This document shows, piece after piece, positions 42,586 through 49,451 of a stretch of DNA of 64,000 nucleotides. The translations under genes and the position numbers were made by a program. The notes beneath the pieces were generated by a model. It was not told where the DNA came from and made no database searches. It worked only from the letters and a program-made list of their open reading frames with translations. This DNA comes from Pseudomonadota bacterium (GTDB taxonomy: Bacteria; Myxococcota; Myxococcia; Myxococcales; Myxococcaceae), in NCBI GenBank assembly GCA_023423535.1, contig JAFAFL010000006.1, forward strand, positions 1 to 64,000. The letters run 5' to 3'. Within the stretch, counting starts at the first letter, position 1; each line of letters begins with the position of its first letter.

Positions 42586-44709
42586 TCACTGCCGGTCGCC
42601 GCGGCGGATCCGGCGCAGGCCCACCGCCGCCAGACCGAGCAGCGGGAGGAGACCTGCGAACCCACCAGCGGCGGGCGCCGCGGAACAGCCGACCTCACCG
42701 CGGATGCGCGGCGGCTTCGGCGTGTCCGGCATCCCCGGCATGCCCGGCGTCGGCGCCTCGATGTCGCGGTCCGGCGTGCCCACGCTGTCGCGCGGGAGCT
42801 CGATGCCGGGGCCGGTCACAGGGTCGGACGGCGTGCCCGGATCGGTCGGCTCGGGAACGGTCGGCGTGCCCGGATCGGTCGGCTCGGGATCGGTCGGGGT
42901 GCCCGGATCGGTCGGCTCGGGGTCGGTCGGCGTGCCCGGATCGGTCGGTTCGGGATCGGTCGGCTCCGGATCCGTGGGCGGCTGCGGCTGCGTGGCGCCG
43001 AGCTTCTGCGCGATCCGGTTCGCCAGCGCGGTGCGCGCGGCGCGGAACGTGTTCACCGGCTGGATGGTGGAGTACGCGTTGGGGAAGAGGCCATCCACCA
43101 CACCGCGGGCGAACGCGCCCTCGCCGAGCTGGTCGAGCTTGCGGAGGTACTCGTAGTCCTCCATGCCCTCGCGGATCATCTTCAGGCGGTAGCTGGCCAC
43201 CGGGATGTGCGACGTGCCGCCGATCTGCGCCGGCGTACCGGGGTAGAGCAGGGTGCCGTCACCGTTGCCGCCGAACGCGAACACGCTGTTCCACGCCTGG
43301 TTGAGCATGTACGTGGCGCTCCAGTAGAGCTCGCCGCGGATGTCGTACTTGTACGTGAGCCAGCTCATCGCGCGGTTCTGCACGCCCGACGCGTCCACCA
43401 TGTAGCTCGGCCAACCGGAGTAGTACTGGTTGCCGTAGGTGCCGCAGCCGTGGCTCATACAGCTCTGGTACCACCAGAGCTCCTTCGTCTTGCCGCTGTT
43501 GAGGAACGCGTCGTACTTCGCGCGCTGGTTGCCGCCGTACTGGCCGGTGCCCTTGTCGTGCATGTGGTTGACGACCGGCACGAGCAGATCGATGTGCGAG
43601 AGCACGCCGTTCGCCGTCGCCTCCTGGAGGCTGGTGGTGACGAGCGTGCGCATCTCCGGATCCGCCGCGTGCACCGCGTTGGCGCGCGTGGGGATGTCGG
43701 ACCAGGCGCAGGTCATCGGCGGCTCGTCACAGGTGTAGTGGTAGGTCTTGTCGAACCAACCCTTCTGGCGGAAGTGCTGCGCCCACGCGCTGAAGCGGGC
43801 CTGCGACTCGGTCCAGACGTAGCGGATGCTCGTGGCCTTCGCGCCCTGCAGCTGCATGTCGGTGGCGGTGCCCTCGATCAGCGGCGAGTAGTGGTTGTCG
43901 AAGCTGTTCGCCCAGTCGTAGCCGCTGCCGGACGCGTTGGGGCCGGTGTAGACGAACTCGGCGGTGATGCGGTGGTCGAGCATCAGCCGCGCGTACGCGG
44001 TGTTCATACGGATGATGCCGGCGTCCGACCCGCACGCGCTGTAGGAGCCGTAGTGCGCGACGCACGCAGCGTTCCAGCCGATGCCGAAGGTCGACGGCAG
44101 CGAGGACGTGGAGGGGAGCTGGAAGGGGAGCACGGTCAGCGAGACCGGAACGTTGGTCACGTTGCCGCCCACGTTCACCGCCACCTGGCCGCTGTACTGA
44201 CCCGCGGCGGTGTTCGCCGGAACGAAGAGGTCCACGAAGATGACGCGGTTCTCGCCCGCGGGGACGTTGAAGGGGAACGCGTTGCGCTTCTGGTTGGAGA
44301 TCGGATCCACGTCGGGGATCAGCGGGTCGGGCCAGCGGCCGGTCTGACCGTCCACGCTCGAGGCGGTGGTGACGTTCTGGTAGCCGAGCCGGTAGAGCCG
44401 CACGTGGCTGGCGGCGATGGTGCCGGCAGGACCGGTCAGCGCGCTCGCGGTGGCGGAGACGTTGTTCGCGCCGGACGCGCCGCCGGTGACGACGATCTGG
44501 AACGGCTCGAACTCGTTGGCCGCGGCCTGCAGGGTGGCGCTCGGGGTGAGCGTGTAGCTCTGCGTCGGCCGGACCTTCAGCGTGACGTCTGCCACGCCGA
44601 CGGAGGGGGCGCTCTGCGCCTGCGCCAGCCCCGCGAGGAGCAACGGCGCCGCGGCGAGGGCGGCAAGGGTGGAACGGAAGGGGATACGACGTTCGGTTGA
44701 CTGACTCAT
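42586..44709 (-). CDS. DUF4091 glycosidase-like surface protein with MYXO-CTERM-type tail
   Basis: 707 residues. A signal peptide ends at Leu-Ala-Gln-Ala-Gln. An Ig-like N-terminal part (to about 185) leads to a DUF4091/GH123-like catalytic-type domain (about 195-530) containing His-Tyr-Thr-Cys-Asp-Glu-Pro-Pro (possible acid residues) and Gly-Met-Glu-Asp-Tyr-Glu-Tyr-Leu. A Thr-Asp-Pro-Glu-Pro repeat linker (about 550-625) follows. The last ~35 residues are Gly-Cys-Ser-Ala-Ala-Pro, a hydrophobic helix, then Arg-Arg-Ile-Arg-Arg. This fits the MYXO-CTERM tag that is lipidated or trimmed at Cys and anchored at the surface. It probably acts on extracellular glycans. Confidence 0.85.
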   Translation of the reverse strand: MSQSTERRIPFRSTLAALAAAPLLLAGLAQAQSAPSVGVADVTLKVRPTQSYTLTPSATLQAAANEFEPFQIVVTGGASGANNVSATASALTGPAGTIAASHVRLYRLGYQNVTTASSVDGQTGRWPDPLIPDVDPISNQKRNAFPFNVPAGENRVIFVDLFVPANTAAGQYSGQVAVNVGGNVTNVPVSLTVLPFQLPSTSSLPSTFGIGWNAACVAHYGSYSACGSDAGIIRMNTAYARLMLDHRITAEFVYTGPNASGSGYDWANSFDNHYSPLIEGTATDMQLQGAKATSIRYVWTESQARFSAWAQHFRQKGWFDKTYHYTCDEPPMTCAWSDIPTRANAVHAADPEMRTLVTTSLQEATANGVLSHIDLLVPVVNHMHDKGTGQYGGNQRAKYDAFLNSGKTKELWWYQSCMSHGCGTYGNQYYSGWPSYMVDASGVQNRAMSWLTYKYDIRGELYWSATYMLNQAWNSVFAFGGNGDGTLLYPGTPAQIGGTSHIPVASYRLKMIREGMEDYEYLRKLDQLGEGAFARGVVDGLFPNAYSTIQPVNTFRAARTALANRIAQKLGATQPQPPTDPEPTDPEPTDPGTPTDPEPTDPGTPTDPEPTDPGTPTVPEPTDPGTPSDPVTGPGIELPRDSVGTPDRDIEAPTPGMPGMPDTPKPPRIRGEVGCSAAPAAGGFAGLLPLLGLAAVGLRRIRRGDRQ
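42833..42975 (-). repeat. 33-bp coding tandem repeat (Pro/Thr/Asp/Glu linker)
   Basis: About four imperfect 33-base units built on the GGATCGGTCGG core encode Thr-Asp-Pro-Glu-Pro-Thr-Asp-Pro-Gly-Thr-Pro in the DUF4091 protein linker. Units differ by single bases and by the loss of a half-unit, so copy number is probably variable between strains. The repeat lengthens the stalk between the enzyme domain and the C-terminal tag. Confidence 0.85.
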
Positions 44710-44803
44710 GCCGCGATCAGTCGCCTTTTTGCGGGGCTGAACAGAAGTTTATTCGACAGAGCAGACAGGCATGGAGAAGCCGTCAGGCCGGAGGGCGGCC
44801 GGG

Positions 44804-44816
44804 GGCGTCAGACGCC
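44804..44816. promoter_or_regulatory. 13-bp palindrome in divergent gap
   Basis: GGCGTC-A-GACGCC is a perfect inverted repeat in the 221-base gap between the divergent DUF4091 and Ser/Thr kinase genes. It is long enough to be an operator or the stem of a small hairpin. The rest of the gap has no other recognisable feature besides a short T-rich run near 44727. Confidence 0.25.
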
Positions 44817-44930
44817 TCCATCGCCTGGGAATAGAACGGTGCAGACGGAGCAGCAGAGCGACGGGCGCGGCAAACCGGTGCGTGAGTTCTGCTTTTTCAC
44901 TGTCTGGACTAATGTCCCGTGGCCCCCCGC

Positions 44931-47426
44931 ATGAGTGCCCCCCGCCCGGACGTGTCCGCAATCGCCTGCCCGCGCTGCGGCTTCGTCATGGGGCTCGACG
45001 AGGTGGGGCCCGACCATCGCTGCGTGAGCTGTCAGCGGGTGTTGCCGCCGTCGCATCTGCCGGCGCGGCTCGGCGGCGCGCTGGTGGTCGATGACGAGGG
45101 CCTCGCGTTGCCCTCGCAGCTGCCCGAAGGCCGGCGTCCCACGCGTGAGTCGCGCGCGTACGGCGTGGGCCGCGCCATCGAGGAGGAGAGAACGCGCGTG
45201 GGGCGTCTGCCGGGTCCGCCGACGGTCAACGACACCGTGCCGATGCCGAACGCGTTGGCGAAGCCGCCCCCGCCGGTCGCACCTCCGCTGGGGCTCGACG
45301 ACGACGGGCCGCCCACCTCGCCCGCTGCGCCGGTGATCACTGCACAGGTCACCGACGCGCCCCACTTCGGCTTCGGCGAAGACGGCGAGGACCCGCAGGC
45401 GGATCGCACGCTGGTGTCGAACCTCCTCCCGCCCGGGCTGCGCGAGGAGCTCGCGGGGACGGGAGTGCCAGAAGACGCGTTGCGCACGGTCGTCGGTCCC
45501 GAGCCGCGCGCCGCACCGAAGCCGGTGGGTGCGCGACCGACGGGGTCGCGGCGGGCGCTCGATGGCACCGAGCCCACCGATGCAGCGGGCGTGGACGCGT
45601 CGCGTGCGCGGGAAGCGGTGGGGCGCACCACGGATCTCGAGCGCGCCGGGCCGGGCAGGCCGCGCGTGGTGCAGCGTGAGGCGCTGCGAGACGCTGACGA
45701 CGAGCCTCTCCTCTCCCGGCCGGAGGTGACCGAGCCCGTGCAGATCGCCCAGGCGGAGCTGACGCCCGGGATGCGGCTCGGCGGCTACGAGCTCGTGCGG
45801 CGCATCGGCACCGGCGGCATGGGCACGGTGTGGATGGCGAGGCAGCTCTCCCTCGACCGGCACGTGGCGCTGAAGCTCCTGCACGGCGAGATGGCCTCGG
45901 ACCCGAGCTTCGTCGTGCGCTTCAACCGCGAGGCGGTGGCGGCAGGTCAGCTCGTCCACCACAACATCGTGCAGATCCACGACACGGGCGCGGACAAGGG
46001 CGTCCACTTCTTCAGCATGGAGTTCGTGGACGGCGAGACGCTCGGGCAGCTCGTGCGTCGCGAGGGCCGGCTCGATCCGGAGGTCGCGGCCGGCTACATC
46101 CTCCAGGCCGCGCGCGGTCTCCACTACGCGCACCAGCAGGGCATGGTTCACCGCGACGTGAAGCCGGACAACCTCCTGCTCAACGGGCACGGGGTGGTGA
46201 AGCTCGCGGACCTCGGCCTCGTGAAGCTGCGCGGCGCGCTCCTGCGGCGAAGCAGCCCGGGCGGTGCGGGGGAATCGACCTCGCTCTCCGAAGTCTCCAT
46301 GGGCACGCCGGCGTACATCGCGCCGGAGCAGGTGCAGGATCCGGCCGGCGTCGATCAGCGCGCGGACATCTACTCGCTCGGGTGCACGCTCTACGAGCTC
46401 CTCACCGGACGTCCTCCGTTCGAGGGCGAGAGCGTGGCCGTCGTCCTCACCAAGCACGTGTACGACGCGCCGGTGCCCGCGCAGGATCTCGCTCGCCGCG
46501 TGCCGCCCGCGCTGGCGGAGATCGTCAGCCGGATGATGGCGAAGTCGCTCGACGAGCGGTTCGGCTCCATGTCCGCGGTCATCCGGGATCTGGAGCGGTA
46601 CCTCGGCTTCGACGGCTCGTCCGCGTTCTCGCCGCGCGAGGAACACGCCGACCAGCTCGAGCGAAACGTCGAGCGCTTCAACGCGTCCCTCTGGAGCAAG
46701 CGCCGCAAGTGGTCCCTGCTCGGCGCGCTGGGCGCGACGGCGGTGGCGCTGGGCGTGCTCTGCTTCCTCCGGCTCTGGCTGTGGGTGGGCCTCGTCGCGG
46801 GCGGGGCGCTGGTGCTGCTGTGGACCGCGTTCGTGCTCCGCGGGCTCATGCAGCAGACCGCGCTCTTCCTTCGCGTGCGGCAACTGGTGCTCGGCGCGCC
46901 GCTGGCCTTCTGGTTCCTCGAGTTCCTCGCGGTGGGCGGTGGTGGCTACGCGCTGTGGCACCACCGGCTGCACTGGCACGCGGCGGGGACCGCAGGCGTC
47001 GGGGTGCTGCTCGCGTTCGCCTGGTACTTCCTCCTCGATCGCAAGGTCGCCGCCGAGCGCCGGCCGCAGGTGGAGGAGATCGAGCGCATGCTGCGCAGCA
47101 TCCGCCTCCGCGGCCTCGACGAGAACGCGCTGCGCCAGTTCGTCTCCAAGTACAGCGGCGAGGTCTGGGAGCCGTTCTACGAACAGCTCTTCGGCTACGA
47201 CGCGATGCTCACCGCGCGCGAGAAGTGGGGCCGCAACGATCGCGGTCTGCCGAGGAAGCGTCACGCGGTGTGGCGCGATCCGCTCATCCGCTTCATCGAC
47301 GGGCAGCAGCAGGCCCGGAAGGAGCGGGCCGCGCGCAGGCTCCAGCGGAAGCTCGAGCGCCGGCGACTCAAGGCCGAGCAGACCGCCGCGCTGAAGGCCG
47401 CGAAGGCCGCTGAACGCGCGCGCTGA
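44931..47426 (+). CDS. Ser/Thr protein kinase with N-terminal zinc ribbon and multi-helix membrane tail
   Basis: 831 residues from the ATG at 44931; a GTG 12 bases earlier is possible. Residues 1-35 have Cys-Pro-Arg-Cys and Cys-Val-Ser-Cys (zinc ribbon). A Pro-rich linker runs to about 275. The kinase domain (about 285-555) has Gly-Thr-Gly-Gly-Met-Gly-Thr-Val, Ala-Leu-Lys, His-Arg-Asp-Val-Lys-Pro-Asp-Asn and the activation segment Gly-Thr-Pro-Ala-Tyr-Ile-Ala-Pro-Glu. The tail holds four hydrophobic helices (about 590-700) and a basic coiled coil. It is a membrane-bound Hanks-type kinase. It lies just upstream of the DUF1521 gene and may regulate this region by phosphorylation. Confidence 0.9.
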   Translation: MSAPRPDVSAIACPRCGFVMGLDEVGPDHRCVSCQRVLPPSHLPARLGGALVVDDEGLALPSQLPEGRRPTRESRAYGVGRAIEEERTRVGRLPGPPTVNDTVPMPNALAKPPPPVAPPLGLDDDGPPTSPAAPVITAQVTDAPHFGFGEDGEDPQADRTLVSNLLPPGLREELAGTGVPEDALRTVVGPEPRAAPKPVGARPTGSRRALDGTEPTDAAGVDASRAREAVGRTTDLERAGPGRPRVVQREALRDADDEPLLSRPEVTEPVQIAQAELTPGMRLGGYELVRRIGTGGMGTVWMARQLSLDRHVALKLLHGEMASDPSFVVRFNREAVAAGQLVHHNIVQIHDTGADKGVHFFSMEFVDGETLGQLVRREGRLDPEVAAGYILQAARGLHYAHQQGMVHRDVKPDNLLLNGHGVVKLADLGLVKLRGALLRRSSPGGAGESTSLSEVSMGTPAYIAPEQVQDPAGVDQRADIYSLGCTLYELLTGRPPFEGESVAVVLTKHVYDAPVPAQDLARRVPPALAEIVSRMMAKSLDERFGSMSAVIRDLERYLGFDGSSAFSPREEHADQLERNVERFNASLWSKRRKWSLLGALGATAVALGVLCFLRLWLWVGLVAGGALVLLWTAFVLRGLMQQTALFLRVRQLVLGAPLAFWFLEFLAVGGGGYALWHHRLHWHAAGTAGVGVLLAFAWYFLLDRKVAAERRPQVEEIERMLRSIRLRGLDENALRQFVSKYSGEVWEPFYEQLFGYDAMLTAREKWGRNDRGLPRKRHAVWRDPLIRFIDGQQQARKERAARRLQRKLERRRLKAEQTAALKAAKAAERAR

Positions 47427-47433
47427 TCGGCCG

Positions 47434-47481
47434 TTGAACTTCGATCGCGTCCGTTGAACTTCGCGTTGAACTTCGAGTTCA
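47434..47481 (+). promoter_or_regulatory. three direct TTGAACTTCG repeats ending in a palindromic operator
   Basis: TTGAACTTCG occurs at 47434-47443, 47454-47463 and 47466-47475. The last copy continues into a perfect palindrome, TGAACT-TCG-AGTTCA (47467-47481). The cluster sits about 140 bases upstream of the DUF1521 gene, in a 194-base intergenic region. The same palindrome with one changed base appears upstream of the needle-like gene at 57372. It looks like a transcription-factor binding array. Confidence 0.6.
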
Positions 47482-47620
47482 GCGCGCGGGCGCGGGATCG
47501 GTCACGAAGCTCAAAAGGGGGCGCTCTCCCCGGTGCTGCGCCGGTGCTCCGCCGTGCAAGAGGGCTGGCCCGCGCCTTGAAGAAGGAGGCCACATCACCC
47601 CTTCTCCTCAGGAGCCCCCC

Positions 47621-48808
47621 ATGCTGACGAACGTGAACGCGCTGAACCGGACGATGCAGAACGCGCAGCTGAACAACGCGAAGACCACGCAGGCCGCGGG
47701 CGGGCTGACGAAGCTCGACGGCGGCGCGGTGCAGACGCCGGGCCTCGCGCAGACGATGGACAAGGGCGGGCTCGCCGCGACGCAGAACGCGATGACCAGC
47801 GGCTTCGAGACCACGGTCAACGGCACGAACTTCAGCGCGCAGATCAACATCAACATCAACATCTCGATCAACGCGGGGAGCATCCCGGCGCCGGAGGTGG
47901 AGCAGTCCGGTTCGACCGCGGGCGAGGGCCTGAAGAAGGACCCCGAGGGCTGGCCGGCGGGCTCGGTGCAGACGGCGGGCGGCTACACCGTGGTGCCCGA
48001 GGGCAAGCAGTGCGCCTGGAAGATCTACGGCCCGGGCCAGTCGCCCGGCGAGGAGCCGCTGACGCGCGTGTGGGGCGACCCGCACGTGGCGGAGAAGGAC
48101 GGCACCAAGTGGGACTTCACCAAGAGCTCGAACTTCCAGCTCCCGGACGGCACGACGATCTTCGCGCGGACGTCGGCGGAGCAGGGGCAGTCGGTGACCA
48201 CCGGCCTCGAGATCGTCAACGGCGCGGACCGCGTGGCGATCGACGGCATCAACACCGACAAGCCGACGACCGGTGAGATCACCCACGACGGCCTCGAGTG
48301 GAAGGAGGCCCACGACGCGAAGGGCCGCGACATCTTCCACCTCGAGCACAGCGAGGATCAGAACTCGGTGAGCTGGTTCCGCGAGCGCGGCGGCAACGTG
48401 GACGGGCTCATCACCGGCGCGAAGCTGGAGAACGGCTCCTACGAGCAGATCGTGGACCCGACGAAGGCGATGGACGGCACCGCGCCCGCCGAGGACGTGG
48501 ACGGCGTGAACGCGGCGGACGGCGCGGGCGACGTGGAGGGCGCGGAGGATCCGGCGCTGGAGGACGTGGAGGACGCGGGTGAGCCGGGCCAGCTCGGCGA
48601 GCCGCAGAACGACCTCGGTCAGTTCATGCAGCTGCTCACGCAGCTCTTCAGCATCCTCGGCCAGCTCTTCGGCGGGATGGGCGGCGGCGCCGGCGGCTTC
48701 GGCAACCTGCTGCAGGGGATCCTCGGGAACCTCGGTCAGCAGGTCGAGGAGGAGAACGGGCTGAACACCCAGGCCGTGCAGGGCCGCAACGCGCAGATCG
48801 CGGCGTAG
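47621..48808 (+). CDS. DUF1521-domain protein, candidate self-cleaving secreted effector
   Basis: 395 residues with GGAG six bases before the ATG. There is no Sec signal; the N-terminus is Asn/Gln/Thr-rich. A short Ile-Asn repeat lies near residue 70. Residues about 145-285 match DUF1521, the metal-ion-inducible autocleavage domain of Bradyrhizobium NopE1: Trp-Gly-Asp-Pro-His-Val (Asp153-Pro154 is the expected cut), then Trp-Asp-Phe and Leu-Pro-Asp-Gly-Thr-Thr-Ile. The C-terminal ~110 residues are acidic then Gly/Leu-rich, compatible with membrane association. A VWD-type domain also carries Gly-Asp-Pro-His and is the main alternative. The adjacent gene encodes an LcrH-like chaperone, which suggests a type III-like secreted substrate. 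Confidence 0.75.
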   Translation: MLTNVNALNRTMQNAQLNNAKTTQAAGGLTKLDGGAVQTPGLAQTMDKGGLAATQNAMTSGFETTVNGTNFSAQINININISINAGSIPAPEVEQSGSTAGEGLKKDPEGWPAGSVQTAGGYTVVPEGKQCAWKIYGPGQSPGEEPLTRVWGDPHVAEKDGTKWDFTKSSNFQLPDGTTIFARTSAEQGQSVTTGLEIVNGADRVAIDGINTDKPTTGEITHDGLEWKEAHDAKGRDIFHLEHSEDQNSVSWFRERGGNVDGLITGAKLENGSYEQIVDPTKAMDGTAPAEDVDGVNAADGAGDVEGAEDPALEDVEDAGEPGQLGEPQNDLGQFMQLLTQLFSILGQLFGGMGGGAGGFGNLLQGILGNLGQQVEEENGLNTQAVQGRNAQIAA

Positions 48809-48922
48809 CTCGCCGACCACGCAGACGGGACCGGGTGCGGCCAGTGCGCTGTGCCCGGTCCTTGCAGTCCATACGACCGTCAACCCCTCTCGCCTTTGGC
48901 AGCACGCAGAACGGAGCCTCCC

Positions 48923-49387
48923 ATGATCCCCCAGGGCACCATCGTCGACCGTCCCCCGCGCCTCCTCGCGCAGCTCGCCGGCATCCCGAAGACGCTGCAG
49001 TACAAGGTCGCGGCGATCGGCTTCAAGCACCTCACCCGCGGCAAGCTGCAGAAGGCGCGCGGCATCTTCCAGGGGTTGGCGGAGCTCGACCCGTACGACG
49101 CGTGGTTCCAGCTTGCGCTGGGCTCGGTGGCGCAGCGCGAGGGCAACCTCCCCGAGGCGGACGCCGCGTACTCGCGCGCGCTGAAGCTCAACCCGAACGG
49201 CATCGCGGCCTTTGCGAACCGCGGCGAGGTGCGGTTGCTCGCGGGGCGTCGTGAGGAGGGCATGGCGGACCTGCGGCGCGCGGTGTCGCTCGACCGGTCC
49301 GGGCGCGATCCCAACGCGATGCGCGCCCGCGCGGTGATCGAGGCGATGAAGCGGCAGCCCTCGATGCCGCAGCCTGCCGCGCGCTGA
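48923..49387 (+). CDS. TPR protein resembling LcrH/SycD class II secretion chaperones
   Basis: 154 residues, with GGAG seven bases before the ATG. Three TPR-like units span about residues 30-135. They follow the SycD/LcrH plan closely: Gly-x-Leu-x-Lys-Ala-Arg-x-Ile-Phe-x-x-Leu-Ala-Glu-Leu-Asp-Pro-Tyr-Asp, then Leu-Ala-Leu-Gly-Ser-Val-Ala-Gln-Arg-Glu-Gly-Asn-Leu, then Ala-Tyr-Ser-Arg-Ala-Leu and an Ala-Asn-Arg-Gly-Glu repeat. Such chaperones bind translocators or effectors of type III systems before export. It lies 114 bases after the DUF1521 protein gene. A general TPR protein remains possible, but size and the Leu-Asp-Pro-Tyr-Asp phrase favour the chaperone. Confidence 0.68.
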   Translation: MIPQGTIVDRPPRLLAQLAGIPKTLQYKVAAIGFKHLTRGKLQKARGIFQGLAELDPYDAWFQLALGSVAQREGNLPEADAAYSRALKLNPNGIAAFANRGEVRLLAGRREEGMADLRRAVSLDRSGRDPNAMRARAVIEAMKRQPSMPQPAAR

Positions 49388-49451
49388 GTTTCCGACCCGG
49401 CGGCTCAGCAACTTCGCGCCGCGCTGCACGTGCGCGGTTACATTGCAGAGC

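Noticed and set aside
42833..42975. Regular repeats considered as a CRISPR array or mobile-element end
   Set aside because: The 33-base units are contiguous with no unique spacers and are in frame as a Pro/Thr/Asp/Glu linker of the DUF4091 protein.
44808..47264. 818-residue minus-strand frame opposite the first Ser/Thr kinase
   Set aside because: The plus strand carries a complete kinase domain with all motifs. The antisense frame has none.
47466..47500. TTGAAC repeats read simply as sigma-70 -35 boxes
   Set aside because: No -10-like hexamer lies at 16-18 bases from the 47466 copy, and the perfect palindrome is better explained as a protein-binding site.
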